64,000 bases of DNA from the NCBI RefSeq assembly GCF_005280255.1, contig NZ_CP040018.1:4526001-4590000 (forward strand), read 5' to 3'. This document shows, piece by piece, positions 54,617 through 62,438 of the stretch. The stretch is from Arthrobacter sp. 24S4-2 (lineage in GTDB: Bacteria; Actinomycetota; Actinomycetes; Actinomycetales; Micrococcaceae). The translations under genes were made by a program, and so were the position numbers. Position 1 is the first letter of the stretch; every line of letters begins with the position of its first letter. The notes under the pieces were generated by a model, which worked only from the letters and a program-made list of their open reading frames with translations, made no database searches and was not told the DNA's origin.

Positions 54617-56161
54617 CGCTTCAAGGGCGCCGATGATCTGCCCGACGGACAGGTCGCCGTCGCACGCTGACACGAAACCGGCGAGCTCGGTGCTGAGCAG
54701 GTTGGTGCGGCGGAGTCCGGCGCCCTGGCGCAGCAGGATCACGCCGGGGTGTTCAGCCCCCGGGCGCTGGTGCCGTTCCTCGGTGACGTCCTCGGCCACC
54801 AGCAAGTGCCCGGCGGCAAGATCGTTGGCCTCGAGCCAGTCGCCCCGCTCCACAGCCGCGCCCAGGTGCGGGCCGACAGGCTGCTCGATGGGGTAGGTGA
54901 TCACTTCGAAGCGTGCCAGGACCGGCCGGGCACCGTCGGCGGGGCGGCGCAGGTAGATCATGCCGAAACCGATCCCCTCCACGTCTCGTGAGGCAAAGTC
55001 GTCCAGGTAGGCGGCGTAGGCGTCCTGGTAATGCTGGCGGTCGCGGCCCTCGGAAGCATCCTGCAGCCACGTTTCGGCGTATTGCTCCGGCCCCACCTGC
55101 TCGCGCTGGATGAACCACGCGTCCACCTCCGGACCGGCCCAGCTTTGCGGCCTTTCCGACCACGCCGCCCCTGCCGCGACCTCCCAGTTGCCCAATAGCT
55201 GGGCTGTTCCGGCCGGGGCAAGGACGGACGGCAGGGCCCTGACCAGCGAAGCGACGATGTCGTCGCCGGGCAGGCCGCCGTCGCGGTACGTGAACTGGTC
55301 GGCGGCCCCCTCCCCCAGGCTCCGGGGCGTGATGACAAACGGCGGGTTGGACACCACCAGGTCGAAGGCTTCACCGGCCACCGGTTCCAGCAGCGAACCC
55401 AGCCGCAGGGTCACCCGCTCGTCCGGATCGGCCGGGTCGATCCGAAGGGCCTCGGCGTTCAGCAGCAGGTTGAAGCGGGTAAAGGCCAGCGCCCGGGCCG
55501 AAATGTCCGTGGCTGTCACGTGCTCGGCATGCTGCAGCAGATGGAAGGTCTGGATGCCGCACCCGGTGCCGAGGTCCAGGGCTTTCGCCACGTGCCGGCG
55601 GACGGTGGTTTGGACGAGGGTTGTGGACGCCTGGCCAATGCCCAGCACATGGTCATGGCGAAGCACGCCGGTCTGCTGATGGGCGGCGAGGTCGCTGGCC
55701 ACCCACAGTTCCGTGCCGCCGGCCGTGTCGTCCCCCGCGGAGGCCTCCCAGCCGTACGGCCGCAGATCCGCCTTCGCGCGGACAGTTCCAGCGCCGGATC
55801 CCGCCGCGGCCGGCTCAACGAGCCCCAGCGTCAGGAGGCCCTCCGTGCGGATCCCCGGGAGGGCGGCGTCGAGCGCGTCAGTGTCCTGCGGTACCGCCAA
55901 CAGCCAGAGGCGCACGACGGCGGCAAGCGCGGCCGAGTCTGGCGCACCTTTTGCGGCGGCTTCGGTGACAATCAGGGCCGGGATCAGCTGATCCCGGCTG
56001 AGGGCCGCATAGGCGGACCCGCCGAGCAGAGCGGCCACTCCGTCCACGGTGTACCCCACGCCGCGCAGGTCGGCGGCAAGCGTGGAAAGTAGCTCCGGCA
56101 GGTCGCTGCGCGGGGCGTCGGAGGTGTTGCCGGCGGTGAAGTGCATCGCTGTTTCAGTCAC
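54515..56161 (-). CDS. Class I SAM-dependent methyltransferase (HemK-like NPP motif)
   Basis: A 548-residue actinobacterial methyltransferase. The N-terminal 190 residues are a helical accessory domain. The catalytic domain has ALDLGTGCGIQTFHLLQHAE (SAM loop) and LVVSNPPFVITPRSLGEG (N-P-P-F substrate motif, as in amino- or amide-methylating N6/N5 enzymes). A C-terminal domain of about 150 residues (TNLLSTELAGFVSACDGDLS) resembles a thioredoxin-unrelated helical cap. The target is unknown, possibly rRNA or a protein glutamine. GTG 56161 or ATG 56146 could start it. Confidence 0.85.
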   Translation of the reverse strand: MTETAMHFTAGNTSDAPRSDLPELLSTLAADLRGVGYTVDGVAALLGGSAYAALSRDQLIPALIVTEAAAKGAPDSAALAAVVRLWLLAVPQDTDALDAALPGIRTEGLLTLGLVEPAAAGSGAGTVRAKADLRPYGWEASAGDDTAGGTELWVASDLAAHQQTGVLRHDHVLGIGQASTTLVQTTVRRHVAKALDLGTGCGIQTFHLLQHAEHVTATDISARALAFTRFNLLLNAEALRIDPADPDERVTLRLGSLLEPVAGEAFDLVVSNPPFVITPRSLGEGAADQFTYRDGGLPGDDIVASLVRALPSVLAPAGTAQLLGNWEVAAGAAWSERPQSWAGPEVDAWFIQREQVGPEQYAETWLQDASEGRDRQHYQDAYAAYLDDFASRDVEGIGFGMIYLRRPADGARPVLARFEVITYPIEQPVGPHLGAAVERGDWLEANDLAAGHLLVAEDVTEERHQRPGAEHPGVILLRQGAGLRRTNLLSTELAGFVSACDGDLSVGQIIGALEALLGGGDGFDGGTFRDGLLAEVRNLVRDGFLLPA

Positions 56162-56257
56162 GGTGCAAGTCTATTGTTCCGTCCTGACCCGTTTGGACCC
56201 CGCTGCCGCGGCTTGCCTACGGCCGGAATGTCGGCAGCACCACCTAAGCTTCTGACC

Positions 56258-57418
56258 ATGAGCCGCAAAAGTGTGATCTTCGTCGACGCAGGTTTCCTTC
56301 TGGCCACAGGCGGGCTGCGGGTCACGGGGAACTCGCTGCGCTCGGCGTTCTCCGTCCAGTACAAGAGCCTGGTGGACGGCATCCAGGGCTTCGTGAGCGA
56401 GCGCGACAGCCGGGACCTGCTTCGCATGTACTGGTACGACGCCGCCAAGGACGGCCTGTTCAGCGACGAACACAAACGGATCGGCCTGCTTCCGGGGGTC
56501 AAGGTGCGGCTGGGGCGGATGTCCTACAACGGCGAGCAAAAGGGCGTGGACCTCAAGCTCGGCCTGGACCTTGTGGGCGTCGCGCGGAACCGTTCAGCAG
56601 ACGTCGCCTACCTGCTGTCCGGCGATGATGACCTTGCTGAAGCCGTGGAGGCGGCCCAGGACCTTGGCATGAAGGTGGTGCTGCTGGGGATCGAGAACCA
56701 GGGCCACCGACTGGGCGTCACGGCAGTGGCGGAGCATCTTGCGCTGCAGGTGGACGACATCGCAACCCTGCCACAGACCCTCCTTGACCGCTGCTTCGCG
56801 AAGTCGGCGCCAGTGACGGAGATCGCCGCGTACTCCGCTGCGCCGGCGGCGGGCGGCGTTTCCGGAAACGGCGCGGGTTCGCCCGGCGCGGGGCCCGTTC
56901 CGGGGCCGGGCGTCATTCCAGTTCCGGGAGCCGCCGGGACTAAGCCGGCAGGCACCGCAGCGGGGGCCCGTACCCCGGCCGGTGCTCCCGATGCTGTGTC
57001 CGCCGGAGCTTTCGGCGACCCTGCTGTTGCCGGGCCGGCAGGTTCGCCCGGCAGGCCCGTGCCTACCCCCGGCCCGCGGCGCGTGTTTCCGGATACGCGG
57101 CCGTTGCCTGCCGCCGCCGTGCGCCGCGAACCGGTGTATTCCACGGAGACCGGCGGCGCCGCGGCCCAGAGCCCGTGGTTCGATCTGGTGGAGAGCGCCG
57201 AAGCCGTGGCCATCAGCCTGGCGGATAACTGGCACGGCAGCGTCACGCAACGCGAACTCGCCGAGCTCCTCGCGGAACGCCCGTTGCTCCCGCCGAACAT
57301 CGACCGCGTGCTGATCAAGGACTGCGCCGCGAAGATCGGCGAGGCAAAGACGGACCTCCAGGACATCCGCAAGGCCCTCCGGGCAGCGTTCTGGAGCCGC
57401 CTGGATGAGCTCGTGTAA
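56258..57418 (+). CDS. NYN-domain (PIN-like, DUF88) putative RNase
   Basis: A 386-residue protein. Residues 1-165 form a NYN domain: SRKSVIFVDAGFLLATGG with an early Asp, GEQKGVDLKLGLDLVGVARN with acidic residues, and VAYLLSGDDDLAEAVEAAQD with the DDD-type metal cluster. This arrangement predicts metal-dependent RNA cleavage. Residues about 190-300 are a Gly/Pro/Ala low-complexity linker. A conserved C-terminal domain ends AFWSRLDELV. Divergent from the methyltransferase; partner RNA unknown. Confidence 0.85.
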   Translation: MSRKSVIFVDAGFLLATGGLRVTGNSLRSAFSVQYKSLVDGIQGFVSERDSRDLLRMYWYDAAKDGLFSDEHKRIGLLPGVKVRLGRMSYNGEQKGVDLKLGLDLVGVARNRSADVAYLLSGDDDLAEAVEAAQDLGMKVVLLGIENQGHRLGVTAVAEHLALQVDDIATLPQTLLDRCFAKSAPVTEIAAYSAAPAAGGVSGNGAGSPGAGPVPGPGVIPVPGAAGTKPAGTAAGARTPAGAPDAVSAGAFGDPAVAGPAGSPGRPVPTPGPRRVFPDTRPLPAAAVRREPVYSTETGGAAAQSPWFDLVESAEAVAISLADNWHGSVTQRELAELLAERPLLPPNIDRVLIKDCAAKIGEAKTDLQDIRKALRAAFWSRLDELV

Positions 57419-57660
57419 GCCGGGCCCCAAGTAACTGGACCCCGCACCGCGGACGACCGATGCAGCGGCGCCGGTTGCGGATCCGGGCCGGCCAGTGCAC
57501 CATGATCCTATGCATTTGCAGCAGCGATTTATCAGCCCTCGGCCGCTTTCCGGCCGCACGGGCTTCTTGTTGCGCGCATAATTCCAGCCGCCGGGGTCCG
57601 TCCGGCGCAGCGACTGAGGGTGATTTCTCCCTTGACGACGCTGCAATCAAAGGACCCGCA
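57419..57660. promoter_or_regulatory. Leader region of the PheS-like gene
   Basis: No gene is supported in this 242-base gap. An open frame from 57460 runs into the next gene in phase but has no ribosome-binding site. GGGTGATTTCTCCC-type self-complementarity lies close to the start. No T-box consensus could be found by eye. Confidence 0.3.
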
Positions 57661-58821
57661 ATGACGAACTACTATCTCTCCCTCACCGAACTCAATTCCG
57701 CCTTGGCCCTCCGCGACCTCACGGACCCCGCCTCCGGAGCCCACGCCATGCAGCGGCTGCTGGCGGATGTGATCTCGGCGCTGGAACAGCTCTGGAACGT
57801 CCCGTCCGAGATGCACCGGCTAAGCCCGCTGGTGGCCACCGCGGACAACTATGACCGGCTGGGCTATTCGCCCGACGACGTCACCCGGGACTCGCGGTAT
57901 TCGCGCCACGTCAGTCCCACGGTGATGCTGCGCAGCCACACCTCGGCCGGAATCCCGGCCCTGCTGGACCAACTCCGCAGCGAGCTGGGCCGCTACGACA
58001 GGCTGCACGTGCTTCCAGGGCTGGTCTACCGCCGGGACGCGGTTGACCGCACCCATGTCGGCGCTCCGCACCAGCTTGATCTGTGGCGCATCAAGTCACG
58101 GGGGCTGCTGGGCCCTGCCGATCTACAGTCGATGATGGCTGCCGTGGTGGAGGCAGTGCTGCCCGCGGCGGAGCATCCCGGTGTCCAGTGGCGGGCCACA
58201 CCCGCCACCCACAGCTACACGGCGGCAGGCAGGCAGCTGGATGTCCTGGTCACGCTGCCGGACGGCACGCGTGAATGGCTGGAACTTGCCGAGTGCGGCC
58301 TGGTGGCGGCGCCGGTCCTTCGGGGATCGGGGCTTGATCCGCGGCGGTGGGCCGGCCTTGCCTTGGGCATGGGGCTGGACAGGGCGCTGATGCTGCGCAA
58401 GGGAATGGACGATATCCGGTTGCTCCGCTCCCGGAACCCGGAGGTGCAGTCCCAGCAGCAGGACCTGGCGCCGTACCGGCCCGTTTCACTCATGCCTGCC
58501 ATCCGCCGGGACCTCTCCCTGGTGCTGAGGGATCCGGCCGATGCGGACGCCGAAGTGCTCGGCGACCTTGCCCGCGGTGCCCTCGGGGCGGACGCCGAGG
58601 TCCTGGCAGCCTTGGACATCCGGGCGGTGACACCGGCGTCCGAGCTGCCTCGCGCCGCCGTCGACCGCCTTCGCATGGCGCCGGGAGACGTGAACGTCCT
58701 GCTCCGGCTGGTACTCCAACCGCTTGACCGCACGCTGACCGATGCTCAGGCCAACCTGCTGAGGGACCGCGTGTATGTCGCCCTCCATCAGGGGGTGGTG
58801 CAGGAGCTGACCGCCGGCTAG
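57661..58821 (+). CDS. PheS-related orphan ligase (phenylalanyl-tRNA synthetase alpha-like)
   Basis: A 386-residue paralogue of the PheRS catalytic subunit. The class II core includes THVGAPHQLDLWRIKSRGLL and LALGMGLDRALMLRKGMDDI (motif 3 with its arginine), preceded by an adaptation of motif 2 around HLSPTVMLRSHTSA-like sequence (SPTVMLRSHTSAGIPALLDQ). An anticodon-binding-like FDX-ACB domain (PAIRRDLSLVLRDPADADAE) closes the protein. It lacks the usual PheS coiled coil and no pheT is adjacent. NCBI-style naming treats this group as a ligase of unknown substrate. The start follows AAAGGA. Confidence 0.78.
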   Translation: MTNYYLSLTELNSALALRDLTDPASGAHAMQRLLADVISALEQLWNVPSEMHRLSPLVATADNYDRLGYSPDDVTRDSRYSRHVSPTVMLRSHTSAGIPALLDQLRSELGRYDRLHVLPGLVYRRDAVDRTHVGAPHQLDLWRIKSRGLLGPADLQSMMAAVVEAVLPAAEHPGVQWRATPATHSYTAAGRQLDVLVTLPDGTREWLELAECGLVAAPVLRGSGLDPRRWAGLALGMGLDRALMLRKGMDDIRLLRSRNPEVQSQQQDLAPYRPVSLMPAIRRDLSLVLRDPADADAEVLGDLARGALGADAEVLAALDIRAVTPASELPRAAVDRLRMAPGDVNVLLRLVLQPLDRTLTDAQANLLRDRVYVALHQGVVQELTAG

Positions 58822-58862
58822 GCCGGTCCGGACCGTCCAGCTCCAGCAGGTAAGTTGGAGGC

Positions 58863-59324
58863 ATGTTTCTACGTTCTTTCGGGCCGCACCAGCTGCCTGC
58901 GCTGAGGCGCATTATCAGTACGGCGGCTGTCGGCACCTGTCTCGTTGTGGCGGCGTCGGGCTGTTCGTCGGCCGTGTCCATCGAGAACGCCGACGTCCCA
59001 TCGTGGAAGGCAACCGCCCTGCCCACAGCCAGCGGAATCGTGCTGGAGGACGCCGGCAAGATCCTCAACCGCGAGCCGCTCGTCAAGGAGGCGGCCAGCG
59101 TTCCGGCCGGAGGCTACACGCTGACCATGACCTGCGACGGCGGGGGCAAGGCCTTCTTCACCGTCACCTCGGGCAGCACCAAGATTGCCGAAGCCGGCGC
59201 TGCCTGCAACGGCAGCCGAGAGCGGACAAAAATCACGGTACCCGCCGCCGGGCCCCTAAATATCAGCACGTCCAGCGTGGACGCCCCGCTCATTTACGCC
59301 TACCACCTTGCGGCCGGAAGCTAG
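58863..59324 (+). CDS. Small lipoprotein with beta-sandwich-like domain, copy A
   Basis: A 153-residue exported lipoprotein: signal region ISTAAVGTCLVVAASGCSSA with lipobox. The mature part has VPAGGYTLTMTCDGGGKAFF, a Y-T-L-T-x-C pattern shared with the next two genes. Two cysteines after the lipidated one could form a disulfide. Function unknown. First of three tandem lipoprotein genes. Confidence 0.75.
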   Translation: MFLRSFGPHQLPALRRIISTAAVGTCLVVAASGCSSAVSIENADVPSWKATALPTASGIVLEDAGKILNREPLVKEAASVPAGGYTLTMTCDGGGKAFFTVTSGSTKIAEAGAACNGSRERTKITVPAAGPLNISTSSVDAPLIYAYHLAAGS

Positions 59325-59366
59325 CTGTGACTTGCACCGCTGGCCATGCTGCGTATGCTCAGGGGC

Positions 59367-59936
59367 ATGTCAGCTCTTTGGGGGAAGCGGATTGCTAGCG
59401 TCGCCGCAGTTGTTCCGGTTCTTTGCCTGCTCGCGGCCGGGCTGGCCGGGTGTGAATACGCGGACGACGCCAGGCCCTCGCCATCCGGCGCCGGCAACAG
59501 CAAAGTCACGCATCCTGTCCCAATGGCCTCCGTGGATCCCGAACTTGTGGCTGAGCAGGACCGTAACATGGCTGCCATCGAAATATTGATGGCGGACGTC
59601 CCCATCGGTGCTGGCGGGGCTGCGGGCAGTATCAACGGCCAGGGCAACGGTGAAGGCGGGTTGGGGTTCAGCACGCAGCTGACCGATACCGCCACGTACA
59701 CGGTCACAGCCGGATGCATCGGCGCGCCCGGAGCAAAGCTTACGGTCAGCTCCGGCCCCGGCAACGCCCTGCTGGATCTCCCCACCTCGTGCGCCGGAGT
59801 GCTCAGCCACGACATAGAGCTCCAGCCTGGTCCCGTGAGCGTGAGCCTGGTGGCTGCCGGGGAGGGCTACCAGAAGGCGGCCACTGGCGTGGTGCGCGTC
59901 TACGAAGCGGCAAGCCTTTCCCCTGGCCCCCACTGA
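59367..59936 (+). CDS. Small lipoprotein with beta-sandwich-like domain, copy B
   Basis: A 189-residue lipoprotein beginning MSALWGKRIASVAAVVPVLC with lipobox AAGLAGCEYADD. The mature part contains TDTATYTVTAGCIGAPGAKL, the same pattern as copies A and C. A Gly-rich linker at about residues 80-100. ATG 59346 is an alternative start. No function recognised. Confidence 0.72.
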   Translation: MSALWGKRIASVAAVVPVLCLLAAGLAGCEYADDARPSPSGAGNSKVTHPVPMASVDPELVAEQDRNMAAIEILMADVPIGAGGAAGSINGQGNGEGGLGFSTQLTDTATYTVTAGCIGAPGAKLTVSSGPGNALLDLPTSCAGVLSHDIELQPGPVSVSLVAAGEGYQKAATGVVRVYEAASLSPGPH

Positions 59937-60029
59937 CCGGTTCCGCCCCCCAATCCGACTGACCGCGGGCAGGGACCCTGGCCGCGTTGGGCTCTGGTTT
60001 GGCGGTGACCGCGGGCCTAAAGTCAGAGT

Positions 60030-60578
60030 ATGCACACCGTGCAGGCACCACAGGTGCCGCGGCAGGCGGCCGCGGCGGCCGCGGGGGCCGCCGTCGTGCT
60101 TTCCATTGTGCTTGGCGTCGGGGCTGTACTGAGCGGCTGCGAGTACGTGTATGACGACGGCCGCGGGCCGCTGCCCAGTGCGACGGCGCCGCCTGTCACG
60201 GATGCTGCGCTGCCGCAGGACCCCCGACGGGACCTGCCGGTCTCCGGGCCCGAACTTGATGCCTGGGTCCAACAGGTCCTCCCGGAGACGGAGGGCCAGG
60301 TCTTCCACACGGGATATGGCCTGGTGGTGGCCGGCGCCACCCGGAAGGAAAGCACTGGTCAGTTGCCCAGCGGGACCTATTCCCTGACGCTGGCCTGCAA
60401 GAGTCCGGGGCGGGTGACCTTCACGATACGTGACGGCGAATTTGCGCTGGTGGACCTCAGCCTGCGCTGCGGAACGTCACGGGTGAACGTCATCCATGTG
60501 TCCGAGGACTCGGTGCTCAGCGTGGAAGTGGCTGCGCAGTCGGCCGCGAACTTCGCCTACCGGGTGAGCAGGATCTGA
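60030..60578 (+). CDS. Small lipoprotein with beta-sandwich-like domain, copy C
   Basis: A 182-residue lipoprotein: signal AGAAVVLSIVLGVGAVLSGC with CEYVYDD after the lipobox, almost the same as copy B (CEYADD). SGTYSLTLACKSPGRVTFTI matches the shared pattern. Probably a divergent tandem duplicate exposed on the outer membrane face. Role unknown. Confidence 0.75.
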   Translation: MHTVQAPQVPRQAAAAAAGAAVVLSIVLGVGAVLSGCEYVYDDGRGPLPSATAPPVTDAALPQDPRRDLPVSGPELDAWVQQVLPETEGQVFHTGYGLVVAGATRKESTGQLPSGTYSLTLACKSPGRVTFTIRDGEFALVDLSLRCGTSRVNVIHVSEDSVLSVEVAAQSAANFAYRVSRI

Positions 60579-60594
60579 ACTCCGTGATCCCGGA

Positions 60595-61488
60595 CTAGGC
60601 CGCGCAGCCTTCCGGGCAGCGGAGGGTTTCAGGGCTCGAGGCGCAGTCCATGCAGTAGAGCGTGAGTGTGCGGCAGCTCGGGTCCGAACAGTTCTCGAAC
60701 TTGCTGGTCGGTGCCGAACAGCGCACGCATTCGCCGATGGTCTTGGCGTCCTCGCTGAATTCGAGGTGCATGCGCTTGTCGAAGACGTAGAGGGAGCCTT
60801 CCCAGAGGCCCTGGTCCTTGAACGTTTCGCCGTAGCGGACGATCCCGCCGTCGAGCTGGTACACCTCTTTGAAACCGCGGTTCACCATCAGGCTGGAGAG
60901 CACTTCGCAGCGGATGCCGCCGGTGCAGTAGGTGACTACCGGCTTGTCCTTGAGGGCGTCGTATTTGCCGGATTCAAGTTCCTTGATGAAGTCGTGAGTA
61001 GTGGCAACGTCCGGGACGATGGCGTCCTTGAACTTCCCGATCTGCGCTTCGAAAGCGTTGCGGCCGTCGAAGAAGACCACGTCCTCGCCGCTCTGTTTCT
61101 TGTCGTCCACCAACTGGTGGAGCTCTTCGGGTTTGAGGTGCGTGCCGCCGCCCACCACTCCGTTGGTGTCCACCTTGAGTTCGCCCGGAGCGCCAAAGGA
61201 AACGATCTCATCGCGCACCTTGACGCTCAGCCTCGGGAAGTCTGCCGCGCCACCGTCGGACCACTTGACGTCGATGCCGTGGAAGCCCTTGTATTCACGG
61301 GTGGTCTTTACGTACTGCTTGACGGCATTGAGCTCGCCGCCCACCGTTGCGTTGATCCCGTCCCTGGACAGGAGGATGCGTCCGGTCAGGCCCAGCTTCT
61401 CGCACAGGGCACGCTGCCAGAGGCGCACGGCGTCGGGGTCGGCGATGGGGGTAAAACCGTAAAAGAGCACAATTCTGTTCAGAGCCAC
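60595..61488 (-). CDS. trhO: tRNA uridine(34) hydroxylase, rhodanese-related
   Basis: A 297-residue enzyme of the TrhO/YceA group that makes 5-hydroxyuridine at the wobble position of certain tRNAs. N-terminal acylphosphatase-like domain (LTGRILLSRDGINATVGGEL), then a rhodanese domain with the active cysteine in PVVTYCTGGIRCEVLSSL and FFDGRNAFEAQIGKFK upstream. A cysteine-rich C-terminus (CVRCSAP, CSDPSCR, CMDC) suggests zinc binding. Convergent with the lipoprotein genes. Confidence 0.91.
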   Translation of the reverse strand: MALNRIVLFYGFTPIADPDAVRLWQRALCEKLGLTGRILLSRDGINATVGGELNAVKQYVKTTREYKGFHGIDVKWSDGGAADFPRLSVKVRDEIVSFGAPGELKVDTNGVVGGGTHLKPEELHQLVDDKKQSGEDVVFFDGRNAFEAQIGKFKDAIVPDVATTHDFIKELESGKYDALKDKPVVTYCTGGIRCEVLSSLMVNRGFKEVYQLDGGIVRYGETFKDQGLWEGSLYVFDKRMHLEFSEDAKTIGECVRCSAPTSKFENCSDPSCRTLTLYCMDCASSPETLRCPEGCAA

Positions 61489-61631
61489 GTATTTAAGGGT
61501 ACTGGCTGCCTGAAAGCGGCCGAAACGGGGACTTAGCCTCTACCGACGGCTCCGGTCACAATTCAGTAAGCAAGCCTCATTCCCGGACCACACCCCTGTT
61601 GCTGACGGCGGGGCTGGAATACTCTCATCAC

Positions 61632-62324
61632 ATGAGCCCAGACGCCATGGTTGAAGATATCACTCGCCTCGTGGAAATCTGGGTGACCGGATGGGCCGGT
61701 TGCCGAGGCTACGAGACGCGAGTGGAAGGCCGCTTCCCGGCGGCATTGCGCGCGGACACCACCAAGGAATGGGAGTACTTCGCCCACGATCCCTCCGAGG
61801 CCGAGTTCGCGGAACTCGCGGCAAAGACCGCCGAAGCCCCGGCCAGGATCCTGACCGTCCTCACCAATGACGTAGCCCGTTACAAGCACCTGGCACAGCA
61901 GCACGGCCTCAATGCCACTTCCGCGTCACAGACCATGATGATCGTGGATATGGAAACCCAGGATTCCGAGGATCCCTGGCTCTCCGACGATGATTTGAAA
62001 CTTGCCACCTCCTACTCGAATGGAGTGCACCATGCCGTGGTGCACTCCGGCGAATCCGTCGCTGCGAGCGGTCGTGTTTTTGTGGTGGGACACACGGCTG
62101 TGTTCGACAAGATCGTCACCGAACCGGCCTATCAGCGGCGGGGGCTGGGAAGCTTCATCATGAAGGCCCTGGCGGCGCAGGCCTTCGAGCATGACGTGGA
62201 AAACGGCCTGCTCCTGGCGTCCCTGGACGGACAGAAGCTGTACTCGCACCTGGGCTGGACCACGTTGTGCCATGTGCTGATGCTGTCCGCCTCGGACGAA
62301 GGGGCTGACCTTTCCGTCGGCTGA
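61632..62324 (+). CDS. GNAT-family N-acetyltransferase
   Basis: A 230-residue protein. The acetyl-CoA binding region lies in the C-terminal half: VFDKIVTEPAYQRRGLGSFI (motif A, QRRGLG) followed by NGLLLASLDGQKLYSHLGWT. An N-terminal half with ITRLVEIWVTGWAGCRGYET is typical of a fused second GNAT-like lobe. ATG 61632 chosen. Substrate unknown. The stop lies inside an 18-bp tandem repeat. Confidence 0.83.
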   Translation: MSPDAMVEDITRLVEIWVTGWAGCRGYETRVEGRFPAALRADTTKEWEYFAHDPSEAEFAELAAKTAEAPARILTVLTNDVARYKHLAQQHGLNATSASQTMMIVDMETQDSEDPWLSDDDLKLATSYSNGVHHAVVHSGESVAASGRVFVVGHTAVFDKIVTEPAYQRRGLGSFIMKALAAQAFEHDVENGLLLASLDGQKLYSHLGWTTLCHVLMLSASDEGADLSVG

Positions 62325-62373
62325 CCTTGCCTCACCGGCTGACCTTGCCTCACCGGCTGACCCTGCTTCACCG
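62304..62373. repeat. 18-bp tandem repeat at the acetyltransferase 3' end
   Basis: GCTGACCTTGCCTCACCG occurs twice (62320, 62338), with variants before (16 bases) and after (62356, two changes). The first variant encodes the last codons of the acetyltransferase. Confidence 0.85.
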
Positions 62374-62438
62374 ACGGCATTGTTGATTCCAGCACCGTTG
62401 ATACCGGGCGATTTGAGCACGGATGAAACAATATTGAA

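Noticed and set aside
53617..54896. Arg/Pro-rich C-terminal extension of the MFS transporter
   Set aside because: Only the part after 54372 is doubtful: it is antisense to the methyltransferase, while another frame gives a plausible tail.
57419..57660. T-box or other riboswitch before the PheS-like gene
   Set aside because: No recognisable T-box consensus or tRNA-pairing loop.
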